From the NCBI RefSeq assembly GCF_040545875.1, contig NZ_JBEPMR010000009.1: DNA of 64,000 bases; one strand, written 5' to 3'. The stretch comes from Faecalicatena_A orotica. GTDB lineage: Bacteria > Bacillota > Clostridia > Lachnospirales > Lachnospiraceae. The notes beneath the pieces are model-generated. The model was given only the letters and a program-made list of their open reading frames with translations, did no database searches and had not been told where the DNA came from. This document shows, one piece after another, positions 8,545-17,749 of this stretch; the stretch's first letter is position 1, and the number at the start of each line of letters is the position of its first letter. A program made the translations under genes and the position numbers.

Positions 8545-8573
8545 TTGACGGGTTCTGGTGTATTTGCTAAAAT
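8545..8573 (+). promoter_or_regulatory. Predicted promoter and structured leader of the HTH gene
   Basis: TTGACG at 8545-8550 and TAAAAT at 8568-8573 have a 17-base spacer. The start codon is 150 bases downstream at 8727. The leader can fold: CCTGT-gtaaaaa-ACAGG near 8641-8658 is enclosed by CACAT and ATGTG. A long structured leader hints at post-transcriptional control, but no known riboswitch class was recognised. Confidence 0.55.
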
Positions 8574-8726
8574 GAAGAATAGGGAAAAAGATAGGTTTAT
8601 GAAGCAATTAATTTGTTTCTCACATACCGATTCATAGGGAGCCTGTGTAAAAAACAGGATGTGGATGGGGACGTGTTAGAACTACGGAGTATAAGTTGAA
8701 TTCAATAAGGAGGTATACGAAGCATC

Positions 8727-9692
8727 ATGGAAGATCTTACATTCGGAGAACAGGTCAAGATTATTTTAGGCCGAAAAGGCATGACGATTAAAGAACTGGC
8801 AGAGATTATTGAGGAACGTACGGGAATGAAGATGTCCAGACAGAACCTGACACAGCGCCTGGGCAGAGACAACTTTCAGGAACAGGATATGCGCATGATT
8901 GCGAATATTCTTGGCTGTCCTTTTCATTTGAGCATATTATCAGGAGAAGCACCGCCGACGGCAGCAGTAGTGGCAGCAGAAGCAGAGGCGGCCCCGGTGA
9001 AGGAGCAGAGGAAACAAGAGTCAAAGTATGAGCAGAAGCCTTCCGGACTTACAGTAGACCGGCAGCCGGCAGAACAGCCGCAGGAGGCGGAAGAACTGCT
9101 GGATGAAGAAGATGCTGAAGATATAGAAGAGACAGCAGAATCTGTTGAGATCAAGGAAGACGCCGAAGAAGTTGATATGACCATTGGCGAACTCTATGAA
9201 ATACATGAGGAATTATCTGAACTGGAAAAGAGTGCAGAGGAAGAATCACCTCAGGACACAGCCCCGTCAGCTGTGGTAAACGGTACAGAGAAAGAAAAGC
9301 CCAAGAAGGAAAAGTTCCGCACCGGAGGCATTTTCCTGCGAAAGAAGGGCGTCACACCGGAACCGGACAGAGAAGAAGCGATCAGCAAAGAACCAATTGT
9401 ACAGGAGACAAAGACAATAGAACCATTGCCTGACCCGGAAGATTTCGAGCCGGTCATCAAACATGATGATGCGGAAGAAGATCTGGTGCAGGGCGATATC
9501 AATCCATATACAGGACGTGAGTTCCAGTCTAACAGCGTGCGCATGCATCCGAACAGGATCGGTTATGTGCAGGTCTATGACCGCAATACACATAGATGGA
9601 CAGATATGACGGAATGGGCTTTCCTCGGGTATCAGGAGAGGAAGAAGGCACTGCTTGGAAAAGATTATGAGCCGCCGATTTATTTAGATTAA
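8727..9692 (+). CDS. XRE-type HTH protein with acidic linker, function unknown
   Basis: A 321-residue protein. Residues 1-70 resemble an XRE-type helix-turn-helix (LTFGEQVKIILGRKGMTIKE, then SRQNLTQRLGRDNF). Residues 75-190 are a low-complexity stretch very rich in Glu, Ala and Asp. Residues 205-235 are basic. The last 65 residues form a compact unit with NPYTGREFQSNSVRMHPNRIGYVQVYD and a Trp-rich WTDMTEWAFLGYQERKK segment that I cannot assign. The next gene, a dGTPase, follows after 17 bases, so they are probably co-transcribed. It may be a DNA-binding adaptor (inference). Confidence 0.75.
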   Translation: MEDLTFGEQVKIILGRKGMTIKELAEIIEERTGMKMSRQNLTQRLGRDNFQEQDMRMIANILGCPFHLSILSGEAPPTAAVVAAEAEAAPVKEQRKQESKYEQKPSGLTVDRQPAEQPQEAEELLDEEDAEDIEETAESVEIKEDAEEVDMTIGELYEIHEELSELEKSAEEESPQDTAPSAVVNGTEKEKPKKEKFRTGGIFLRKKGVTPEPDREEAISKEPIVQETKTIEPLPDPEDFEPVIKHDDAEEDLVQGDINPYTGREFQSNSVRMHPNRIGYVQVYDRNTHRWTDMTEWAFLGYQERKKALLGKDYEPPIYLD

Positions 9693-9709
9693 AGAATGGT
9701 GAAATTAAT

Positions 9710-11122
9710 ATGGAATGGAATACACTGCTTTCTACCCGGAGAATGCGCGGAAGCGCCTCAGGTGCAAGGGTAAAATCAACAGATTTAAGAAGCGAGTTTG
9801 AAAAGGATTACCACAGGATCATAGGCAGTGCGTCTTTCAGGCGCCTGCAGGACAAGACACAGGTATTTCCTTTAGATAAGAGCGATTTTATCCGTACCCG
9901 CCTTACGCATTCACTGGAAGTATCTTCCTTTGCCAAATCTCTCGGCCAGAATATCGGGGAGAACATTATCACTCATAAAAGAGACCCCGGGTTCACACCG
10001 CAGATGAAGGAGGATATATGTCATATTCTTCAGTGCGCCGGTCTGATCCATGATATAGGGAATCCTCCTTTCGGACATTTCGGTGAAGATGCAATCCGCG
10101 AGTGGTTTACGCGGCACCTTTCCACACTCACCTTCTTTGACAGGAGTGTAGAGGAGATGCTCACGCCCCAGATGAGGGAAGATTTCTACCATTTTGAGGG
10201 AAACGCGCAGGCACTCAGGCTTGTGACAAAGCTGCATTATCTGGTGGACGAAAACGGAATGAACCTGACATATGCACTGCTCAATACAATCGTGAAGTAT
10301 CCGGTACCATCCACGGGCATTGACAAAAACACCGGGAACATCAAAGATAAGAAGATGGGATACTACTACGCAGACCAGCAGATTTACGAGGAGATCGCCG
10401 CAGATACAGGGACGACAGGTATACGACATCCCCTGACCTATATACTCGAGGCGGCGGATGATCTGGCATACAAGACGGCGGATATAGAGGATGCATTCGT
10501 CAAAGGGTTTATAAGCTACTATGATCTGGAGCGGGAACTGGAGCAGCTGCAGGAAACCTATCCGGATTCCAATTTCAATGCACTTGAGAAGCTTCACACA
10601 TATTATGAAAGAGGAAAACAAAAACAGTCCGGCAGCCCGGAATCTTATGCAGTGAAGAACTGGATCGTCCGTGTGCAGGGATATTTGATCAGCTGTGCAA
10701 CTTTTGGGTTTACATCGAACTATGAAAGTATCATGAATGGGACTTTCAAAAAAGATATCTTCTTCGGGACCTTTGGAGAACAGCTTATGGAACTGCTGGG
10801 GGATATGGCATACAGATACGTGTTTTCCTCCACGGCCATCTATAAGATGGAAGTGACAGAAGCCGTGATACTGGACTTTCTCATGAACAAACTGGTACAT
10901 GCCGTACTGTATTATGATACAGATGCAAAATTAAATTCCATCGACAGCAGGGTAATTTCCTTTATTTCCGATAATTACAAGAATGCATACAAATATCAGG
11001 CTGAAGGGAAAAGCGAAGCGGAGAAGTTATATCTCCGCCTGCTGCTTGTAACAGATTATATATGCGGCATGACCGACAGCTATGCCAAACGGCTGTATCA
11101 GGAAATGAACGGCCTTGTATAG
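9710..11122 (+). CDS. dgt: Deoxyguanosinetriphosphate triphosphohydrolase (HD superfamily)
   Basis: A 470-residue dGTPase-type enzyme that cleaves dNTPs to nucleoside and triphosphate. HD-domain metal ligands are visible in RTRLTHSLEVSSFAKSLG and in CAGLIHDIGNPPFGHFGEDA. FRRLQDKTQVFPL near residue 44 is the family N-terminal signature. The middle inserted helices and the C-terminal region have the length of E. coli-type Dgt rather than the shorter proteins. It is convergent with the response regulator at 11146, with only 23 bases between the stops. Confidence 0.9.
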   Translation: MEWNTLLSTRRMRGSASGARVKSTDLRSEFEKDYHRIIGSASFRRLQDKTQVFPLDKSDFIRTRLTHSLEVSSFAKSLGQNIGENIITHKRDPGFTPQMKEDICHILQCAGLIHDIGNPPFGHFGEDAIREWFTRHLSTLTFFDRSVEEMLTPQMREDFYHFEGNAQALRLVTKLHYLVDENGMNLTYALLNTIVKYPVPSTGIDKNTGNIKDKKMGYYYADQQIYEEIAADTGTTGIRHPLTYILEAADDLAYKTADIEDAFVKGFISYYDLERELEQLQETYPDSNFNALEKLHTYYERGKQKQSGSPESYAVKNWIVRVQGYLISCATFGFTSNYESIMNGTFKKDIFFGTFGEQLMELLGDMAYRYVFSSTAIYKMEVTEAVILDFLMNKLVHAVLYYDTDAKLNSIDSRVISFISDNYKNAYKYQAEGKSEAEKLYLRLLLVTDYICGMTDSYAKRLYQEMNGLV

Positions 11123-11145
11123 CAACAGCCAGAAGGCCGGAGTGT

Positions 11146-12666
11146 TTACTCCTTTTCTGCCTCGCAGATCCGGATGAATTCTTTCGGAGAGCATCCGAAG
11201 TTTTTCTTGAAACATTTGCTGAAATAAAATACATCTGAGTAGCCAATTGCTGCCGCAACCTCGGACACGAGATAGTCCCCGGTTGCGAGCAGCTTTTTTG
11301 CGGCCTCCATCCGGGCTTTTGTAATATACTGTAAGATTGACTGGTCCCTGACATTTTTAAAAATCGTGCCCAGATAGGAGGCATTCAGCTGGAAATGCTC
11401 CGCTATGGATGAGACAGTGAGGTCCGGGTTCATATAGTTTTCATCAATATAGGCCGTAATCTTCCGGCAGTAGCTGACATCGGACGGCGGTGTTTTCTTC
11501 AGACTCATGCACTGGTTCCCGTAATGCAGGACCTCCTCTTTCAGCCGTCCGCAGTCGTGCTCCTCTTCAATCATATCTGAAATAAAATCGGAAATACTGC
11601 AGTCCAGATTCGCAGGAATCTTATAATGAATCTGGAAGGTGATAAACAGTTCGTTGAGGAACGAAAAAAGCAGGTCAATATTTTTCTTCTGCATAATGGT
11701 GTCAAAGGACTTTTCGATAAAACTCTCGAAATTCTTTACATCACTTAAGTTCAGGTACTCCATGACAGTCTGCCTGAGTTTTACAAGGTCAAGTTTTTCA
11801 TTTCCCTGTTCTTTATGCTTAAATTCCATAAAGAGATCTGAGGACGGATGGAAATACCGCTGGTTTAAACTGGATGTAATCCGCCGGTAGTATGTTCCCC
11901 AGTCTTCCTCGAGAGAAAAAACATGATTGGCAGTGAGGAAAATGTAGTTGGGAGATTCCGCAACAAAACCAGTCAGGACACTTCCGAGGTGGCTGATATC
12001 AGAGCCGGTGCTGAAAAACAGCTGGATCACATAAATGTGCCCGGATTCCTGAAAATGTTCGCAATTGAGCCCCAGTTCACTCTGGATCAGATCCGTAAGC
12101 CCGAAAACGCCTGCGGGCGTATCATCCATAGTATAGATACCGATATATGCAGAATACCGGTACTGTGAAAAATCAGGATACTTAAGGCAGACTTCTGCAT
12201 AACTGATCTTTTTATCACGGACGTCAGCCAGCGCATTACTGCGTATATGCCGGTCAAAGGATTTTAACTTGGCGGTTGTCTTCTGCCTTTGTGAAATTTT
12301 CTCTATGCAGTTTTCAAGGGAAGAGCGCAGTGCAGACGGGTCAACCGGTTTCAGCAGGTAGTCGCTGACTCCGTTCTGAAGTGCAGAGCGTGCGTATTCG
12401 AATTCGTTATATCCGGAAAGGATGATCACCTGTGTATCCGGGAAGTTCTGCCGGATATGCAGCGCCGTCTCTGTCCCGAGCATCTTGGGCATACGGATAT
12501 CCAAAAGTACGATATCCACGTGCTGCTCGTTTAAAATATTAAGGACCTCGACCCCGTTTTCTGCCTCACCTGCCAGCTTTAAATTCAGCGCCGTCCAGGG
12601 GATGATTTTTTTCAGGCGCTGGCGGATAAAATATTCATCATCCGCGATCACTAATGTTGTCTGCAT
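11146..12666 (-). CDS. YesN-type response regulator, AraC family
   Basis: A 506-residue regulator. A CheY-like receiver occupies residues 1-120, with the acidic pocket DD at 9-10 and the phospho-acceptor Asp at about residue 56 (LLDIRMPK). A central region of about 250 residues has no named domain. The C-terminal 100 residues are an AraC double helix-turn-helix (ITAYIDENYMNPDLTVSSIA, then AAAIGYSDVFYFSKCFKKNFG). Its start overlaps the end of the kinase gene by 29 bases. It most likely activates the divergent sugar ABC transporter operon starting at 14580, as YesMN pairs usually do. Confidence 0.92.
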   Translation of the reverse strand: MQTTLVIADDEYFIRQRLKKIIPWTALNLKLAGEAENGVEVLNILNEQHVDIVLLDIRMPKMLGTETALHIRQNFPDTQVIILSGYNEFEYARSALQNGVSDYLLKPVDPSALRSSLENCIEKISQRQKTTAKLKSFDRHIRSNALADVRDKKISYAEVCLKYPDFSQYRYSAYIGIYTMDDTPAGVFGLTDLIQSELGLNCEHFQESGHIYVIQLFFSTGSDISHLGSVLTGFVAESPNYIFLTANHVFSLEEDWGTYYRRITSSLNQRYFHPSSDLFMEFKHKEQGNEKLDLVKLRQTVMEYLNLSDVKNFESFIEKSFDTIMQKKNIDLLFSFLNELFITFQIHYKIPANLDCSISDFISDMIEEEHDCGRLKEEVLHYGNQCMSLKKTPPSDVSYCRKITAYIDENYMNPDLTVSSIAEHFQLNASYLGTIFKNVRDQSILQYITKARMEAAKKLLATGDYLVSEVAAAIGYSDVFYFSKCFKKNFGCSPKEFIRICEAEKE

Positions 12667-14359
12667 TGTTTACTGCCTCCTTCTTAGGAATTGTAATTGT
12701 TGTTATACAGCCTCCCGTGGGCCTGTTGGACATGATGAGTCCATATTCTTCGCCATAGTAGAGCTGGATTCTCTGATGGATGTTCTTGACACCGAAATGG
12801 TCACTGCATTCCCATATCTTCTGATAAGCCTCCTGGGTAAAACCCACACCGTTGTCCTGGACAATGATCAGAATATTTTCATCCTTCTCCTGTATCCGGA
12901 TTTCCAGCAGCCCCTTGGATTCCATTTCCTTGATTCCGTGGTAAATACTGTTTTCCACGATGGGCTGTAAAAGAAGTTTAATGCAGGAATACTGTTTCAG
13001 CTCGTCGGGACACTCAATTGTATAATCGAATTTATGAAAATACCGGATCTGCATGATATGCAGATAGGCAGTTGTAATCTCCAGTTCATCCCCGACCGTA
13101 ACGCGGAACTTGCCGCTGCTTAAGCCGACCCGGTAAAACGTGGACAAGCTCATAACAATATCGATCAGGGTCTGTTTTTCATCCAATTCAGCGAGAGAAC
13201 AAATGTTATCCAGTGTATTGTAAAGAAAATGTGGGTTAACCTGCTGCTGGATCAGATCAAGAGAAATCTTATTCTTCATCTTAGTCGTTTCCAGAAGGTT
13301 GTCCTTCAGCTGTTCCTGTGCCTGGATCATGGCGTTAAACTCTGTAAAGAGCAGAGCGATATCCTGATCGTCACAGGGAATGTTGTCGATGGTGGACCAG
13401 TCCCCCTGTTTGATCTTCTGTGTATGGTCGATCAGGCTGTAAATAGGGGAGGTAATCGTTTTGGACAGTTTGCGTGATATAACGAAACAAATCCCGGCAC
13501 AGAATATCGCGGCAAGCACGCTCAGCAGCAGTACCTGCACCAGCGGACGGAAAAAGGTGGCAAACGAAATACTGTTCGTAATATACCAGTCCAGCCGTGA
13601 CAGGTGCCTTGTAAATGTAATATAACTGGTGGAGAGGTCTCTTGTTTTCGTTGTAAAGTCTGCATAATCTGATTCCAGCGGAAGGCTTCCGTCAGTACTT
13701 TTAACGATGCCCTCCCCGTCAGTTATATAAATATGCCGGTTCTCGTCCGTATTGCCGGAATAGATGTCTGAGATTGTGCTCTCCGGTATGGAAATCTCGA
13801 TATAGCCCAGCAGTCCCCCCGTCGCGATGCTGTACACCGGCTGAACCATCGACAGTGTGTAGAGGGTAGTATTTTTATTGTTGTTGGAATTCTTGGGCTG
13901 GAGGAACCAGACCCCCTTCCCGGAGGCCATGACATCGGCCATGTCCCTTCCCGGATAATACTCTGTCGTAGCTACCCGTTTCCGGTCTCCTGAATAAAAA
14001 GTGACAGAGTGGATAAACGGGGTGGACTGTATCGTATGATTAATGCTGTCCTTCATCAGCATCTTATCGATGGCAGAAAAATGTTCATGGTCATTTTTAA
14101 ACTTCATCAGGCCCTTTTGTATGGTATCATCTGTCATAAGTGCCAGAGAATAATTCGATACAGAATCCATATAATAATTGAGCTGCCCGGCAATATAATC
14201 GAGCTGCGCCAGAGAGGAATCCGTGGTGCTCTTAATAAAATAATTATAGTACATAAAAGATGTAGCCAAAGTCAGCAGGAGTATCAGACACGCTGCAGTC
14301 AGTGTCATGCTCCGGAATATTTTAGAACGGATAGAAAGGCTTGTTTTTGTGTTTTTCAT
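12638..14359 (-). CDS. YesM-type sensor histidine kinase
   Basis: A 573-residue membrane sensor. A transmembrane helix is near residues 15-38, followed by an extracellular region of about 240 residues, a second helix (LLLSVLAAIFCAGICFVI), a HAMP-like linker, the His_kinase domain with phospho-acceptor QQQVNPHFLYNTLDNI, and a HATPase domain with NSIYHG and DNGVGF. The ATG at 14359 has GGAGGT seven bases upstream, so I prefer it to the upstream ATG at 14374. It probably senses an extracellular glycan and signals to the overlapping response regulator. Confidence 0.92.
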   Translation of the reverse strand: MKNTKTSLSIRSKIFRSMTLTAACLILLLTLATSFMYYNYFIKSTTDSSLAQLDYIAGQLNYYMDSVSNYSLALMTDDTIQKGLMKFKNDHEHFSAIDKMLMKDSINHTIQSTPFIHSVTFYSGDRKRVATTEYYPGRDMADVMASGKGVWFLQPKNSNNNKNTTLYTLSMVQPVYSIATGGLLGYIEISIPESTISDIYSGNTDENRHIYITDGEGIVKSTDGSLPLESDYADFTTKTRDLSTSYITFTRHLSRLDWYITNSISFATFFRPLVQVLLLSVLAAIFCAGICFVISRKLSKTITSPIYSLIDHTQKIKQGDWSTIDNIPCDDQDIALLFTEFNAMIQAQEQLKDNLLETTKMKNKISLDLIQQQVNPHFLYNTLDNICSLAELDEKQTLIDIVMSLSTFYRVGLSSGKFRVTVGDELEITTAYLHIMQIRYFHKFDYTIECPDELKQYSCIKLLLQPIVENSIYHGIKEMESKGLLEIRIQEKDENILIIVQDNGVGFTQEAYQKIWECSDHFGVKNIHQRIQLYYGEEYGLIMSNRPTGGCITTITIPKKEAVNNADNISDRG

Positions 14360-14579
14360 GTCGGTAACCTCCATATGTTTATTCTATATGAATCATGAAA
14401 AAAAGTCTATGCGGGCGGGGCAAGGCGGTTCAAGTCATGTGGGAAATCTCCAGAAAATCTAGAATATGACCATTTGGTTTCTAGAAAAATTGCAGTATAT
14501 TGTGTTTAGCAAAGGAAACACCCGGGACAGTAAGAACAAGATGGACCGGGGACGCAAAAGCAAAAAGGAGGAAAAATTT

Positions 14580-15911
14580 ATGAAAGCAAAAAGATTGATT
14601 GCACTTGGTCTTGCGGGAATCATGTGTGCAGGGCTTCTGGCAGGCTGCGGCTCATCAGGTGGAGACAAAGACTCCAAGAAGAGCGGAAAGGACGGAAACA
14701 TCACAATCCGCCTTCTGACAAGAATGGCAGGAACATCTCCTCAGGTTGGTATCTATAATGATATTCTTGACGAATTCAAGGAAAAACATCCTGAAGTAAC
14801 AATTATTGACGATTCCCAGAGTGATGAATCAGCATTCAACAACATTCTTTCAACAGACATTGCTTCCGGAAATATGGCAAATATCTTCCGTATCCAGGGT
14901 GTTGCGAATCTGGGTGAGTACATCGACAACGGACTGCTCCTGAATGTTCAGCCATATCTGGATGAAGACAAAGAGTGGGGCGGCGGATTCACAGAAGGAG
15001 CGCTTTCCTACTATCAGGTTCCCGGACACGAAGGAACCTATGCAGTTCCGATGGAATCAGGCCTGATCGGTGTTTACTATAATGAAGACTTATTCAAAAA
15101 AGCAGGAATCGACAGCTTCCCGGAAACATGGACAGAACTGCTTGATGCAGTTAAGAAGTTAAAAGATTCAGGTGTAATCCCGATTGCAATGGGAGCACAG
15201 ACAACATACATGGCAGGACATCTTCATGATCAGATCTTCTACAAATGGGCAGGAACAGAGGCAGCTAAGAAATTAGGAAGCCGTGACATGAAGTGGACAG
15301 ATCCAGAAGTAGTTGAGACTCTTCAATATGTAAAAGACCTCATTGATGCAGGCGCTTTTGACGAGAGTGCAGCCGGAATCCAGGACAACATCGCTATGAG
15401 CCAGTTCCAGCAGGGCGAAGCAGCTATGGTCATCACAGGACCGTGGAACATCAGTACATTTACAGATCCTGCTGAGACACCTGTAAAAGACAGCATCAAA
15501 GTAGCTAAATTCCCATATTTCGAGGAAAAACCGGAATTCAAGAACGAAGATATGCAGACACTCAGCCCGTACATGATCAGCGGAAAGCTGGAAGGCGAAG
15601 AGCTGGATCTGACAATAGAACTTGTAAAAATGCTGACAAATAAGGATGCAGCAAAGAGATTTGCAGAGGAATGTGCATTCCTGATCCCGAGAACAGACAT
15701 CGACCTTGACGAGAGCAAGTGCGAACCATTATTTATCGATAACATGGAACTCGGTGGAACATCTACTGGTATCGGTGTTGACGTATTCGACTTTGACCCA
15801 TTGACTTCTATGCAGGACAGAACGAGAAACTCAATCGTAAGCATGTTCACAGGAACTTCCGCAGAAGATGCTGCAAAAGAGATTCAGAGCGAAATAGACA
15901 ACGCAGAGTAA
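14580..15911 (+). CDS. Carbohydrate ABC transporter solute-binding lipoprotein (CUT1)
   Basis: A 443-residue lipoprotein. The signal peptide ends in the lipobox LLAGC, and the mature part has the extracellular solute-binding protein family 1 pattern (NILSTDIASGNMANIF, AVPMESGLIGVYYNEDLFKKAGI, then EAAMVITGPWNIS). The ATG at 14580 has AAGGAGG just upstream; earlier in-frame codons have none. It starts an eight-gene plus-strand unit divergent from YesMN. An imperfect inverted repeat around TCTAGA (14456-14487) in the shared intergenic region could be a regulator site. No ATPase gene is linked, so a shared MsmK-type ATPase elsewhere is expected. Confidence 0.93.
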   Translation: MKAKRLIALGLAGIMCAGLLAGCGSSGGDKDSKKSGKDGNITIRLLTRMAGTSPQVGIYNDILDEFKEKHPEVTIIDDSQSDESAFNNILSTDIASGNMANIFRIQGVANLGEYIDNGLLLNVQPYLDEDKEWGGGFTEGALSYYQVPGHEGTYAVPMESGLIGVYYNEDLFKKAGIDSFPETWTELLDAVKKLKDSGVIPIAMGAQTTYMAGHLHDQIFYKWAGTEAAKKLGSRDMKWTDPEVVETLQYVKDLIDAGAFDESAAGIQDNIAMSQFQQGEAAMVITGPWNISTFTDPAETPVKDSIKVAKFPYFEEKPEFKNEDMQTLSPYMISGKLEGEELDLTIELVKMLTNKDAAKRFAEECAFLIPRTDIDLDESKCEPLFIDNMELGGTSTGIGVDVFDFDPLTSMQDRTRNSIVSMFTGTSAEDAAKEIQSEIDNAE

Positions 15912-15918
15912 AAAAATA

Positions 15919-15943
15919 CTGCCGGGGATGTGATCTCCGGCAG
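15919..15943 (+). other. Intercistronic hairpin after the binding-protein gene
   Basis: CTGCCGGGGAT pairs with ATCTCCGGCAG around a GTG loop (one G-T wobble). It lacks a T-tract, so it probably stabilises the upstream mRNA or partly attenuates read-through. This would keep the binding protein more abundant than the permeases, a common arrangement in ABC import operons. Confidence 0.65.
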
Positions 15944-15963
15944 TTTACGATTGGAGTGAGAAG

Positions 15964-16851
15964 ATGATTAAAGTTAAGAATAATAAGATGAGGATGACAC
16001 TGGCGTTGTTTTTGCTTCCGGCCTTATTGATTTACATTCTGTTCCAGATTGTGCCGCTTATCGGCGCTGTATTCTTTTCCTTTATGGAATGGAACGGGAT
16101 CGGGGGATCGGCGCTTCAGTTTGTGGGTGTGAAAAATTACATAGGTGCATTCCAGAACCCAGATTTCATACTTTCGCTGAAAAACATGTTCAAGATGGTT
16201 GTTTTCAGTGTACTGTTCCATACACCGATCGCGCTTGTGATGGCAGCCGTGATTAACACGAAATGTAAGGGATACCGTATCTTCAAGGCGCTGTTCTTCG
16301 TGCCGACCGTATTCCCGCTGACAGCAGTCGGCCTGATGTGGTATTTCGTATTTATGCCGACAGGAGTGTTCAATTCCTTCCTGAAGGTAATCGGTTTAGG
16401 CGGGGTGGCACAGGCATGGCTTGTAAATCCGGCAACTGCGATGAACACGATCGTATTTGTAAATATCTGGGCCGGCGTCGGGTACTATATGGTTATCCTG
16501 CTTGCAGGGCTGACGACAATCTCAGAAGATGTATATGAGGCTGCGGCGATTGACGGGGCGAACAAGCTGCAGTGCTTTTTCCAGATCACGGTCCCGATGC
16601 TCAAACCAACTATCGCAATGTGTATCCTGATGGATATTATAGGTTCCGTAAAAGTATTCGACCTTGTATTTGCCATGACAGGGGGCGGACCGAACGGTCT
16701 GACGAACCTGCCGACGACTTTGATGTACAACGAGGCGTTCAAGTACAGTCACTATGGCCTCGGAAGTGCGATCGGTATCATCATCATGGTAATCTGTCTT
16801 GCCGGAACAATGCTCAGTAATAAGCTGACGAGCAAGAAGAATGACGAGTAA
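15964..16851 (+). CDS. Sugar ABC transporter permease, MalF/UgpA type
   Basis: A 295-residue inner-membrane protein with six predicted membrane helices. The EAA loop that contacts the ATPase is visible: EAAAIDGANKLQCFF followed by ITVPMLKP. It pairs with the second permease nine bases downstream and with the binding protein upstream. Substrate cannot be read from the sequence, but the neighbouring glycosidase suggests an oligosaccharide or glycoconjugate. Confidence 0.93.
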   Translation: MIKVKNNKMRMTLALFLLPALLIYILFQIVPLIGAVFFSFMEWNGIGGSALQFVGVKNYIGAFQNPDFILSLKNMFKMVVFSVLFHTPIALVMAAVINTKCKGYRIFKALFFVPTVFPLTAVGLMWYFVFMPTGVFNSFLKVIGLGGVAQAWLVNPATAMNTIVFVNIWAGVGYYMVILLAGLTTISEDVYEAAAIDGANKLQCFFQITVPMLKPTIAMCILMDIIGSVKVFDLVFAMTGGGPNGLTNLPTTLMYNEAFKYSHYGLGSAIGIIIMVICLAGTMLSNKLTSKKNDE

Positions 16852-16860
16852 GGAGGAAAG

Positions 16861-17715
16861 GTGAGTACTATGAATAAAAAAGCGAAAGTAAAACAGAATC
16901 CCGGCGGAATTGTGGCTAAATACGCATTTCTGCTTGTCATGGCATTTGTATTTGCGATGCCGATGGTATTTACTCTGCTTTCATCCGTAAAGACAAAGAC
17001 AGAGATTTTTGCAAAACCGTTCGACCTGCCCGCAGTTTTCCAGTGGGGCAACTACATAGAGGCATGGCAGGCGGCCAACATGAGCAGATACTTCATCAAC
17101 AGTATCATTCAGGCAGGTGCGACAGTCATCGTTCTTGCGCTTGTGTCTTCAATGGCTGCATATGTACTGTCCAGATTCCAGTTTAAGGGAAATAAGTTCC
17201 TCGTGCTGTTCTTCATGCTGGGAATGATGGTGCCTATGCATACCGTACTGGTTCCGGTATCTTATATCATCGGTACCCTGAACCTGAAAAACAACATACC
17301 GGCGCTCGTACTGATTTATGTTGCATTCAGCCTTCCATTCAGTATTATGGTCATGAGCAACTTCATGCGGGGCGTAAACCACTCCCTCGAGGAGGCGGCG
17401 CTGATCGACGGGGCGACTTATTTCCAGATTTACAGAAAAGTAATGCTGCCGCTCTGTGTGCCGGCTATTTCCACGATTTCAATATTTAACTTTTTAAGTG
17501 CATGGAACAACATCCTGTTCCCGCTTCTGTTTATCAATGATAAAAACTTAAAACCGATTGCGCTTGGACTTCTGAACTTCAACGGTGAGCGCGGAAGTGA
17601 CTATGGCCCTCTGATGGCGGCAATTGTAATTACGGTAGCAGTACCGCTTGTTATGTACCTGCTCTTCCAGGAGAAGGTAGAAGGCGGTCTGGCAGCAGGA
17701 GCAGTAAAAGAATAA
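16861..17715 (+). CDS. Sugar ABC transporter permease, MalG/UgpE type
   Basis: A 284-residue permease with six predicted helices and the EAA loop LEEAALIDGATYFQIYRKV, then MLPLCVPA. The start may be the GTG at 16861 (AGGAGG 4 bases upstream) or the ATG at 16870 (13 bases). The GTG is kept, but the choice is uncertain. It completes a CUT1 importer that has no dedicated ATPase gene in this cluster. Confidence 0.92.
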   Translation: MSTMNKKAKVKQNPGGIVAKYAFLLVMAFVFAMPMVFTLLSSVKTKTEIFAKPFDLPAVFQWGNYIEAWQAANMSRYFINSIIQAGATVIVLALVSSMAAYVLSRFQFKGNKFLVLFFMLGMMVPMHTVLVPVSYIIGTLNLKNNIPALVLIYVAFSLPFSIMVMSNFMRGVNHSLEEAALIDGATYFQIYRKVMLPLCVPAISTISIFNFLSAWNNILFPLLFINDKNLKPIALGLLNFNGERGSDYGPLMAAIVITVAVPLVMYLLFQEKVEGGLAAGAVKE

Positions 17716-17749
17716 GAGCGCAGGCTTTTAAACAAAAAGGAGAAATTAT

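Noticed and set aside
9911..10900. 329-codon open frame on the minus strand inside the dGTPase gene
   Set aside because: It is antisense to a well-conserved dgt gene, shows Cys/His-rich non-protein-like composition, and has no ribosome-binding site; a shadow frame.
12422..12970. 182-codon plus-strand frame spanning the YesN/YesM overlap
   Set aside because: Both regulators on the other strand have full family motifs; this frame is a by-product.
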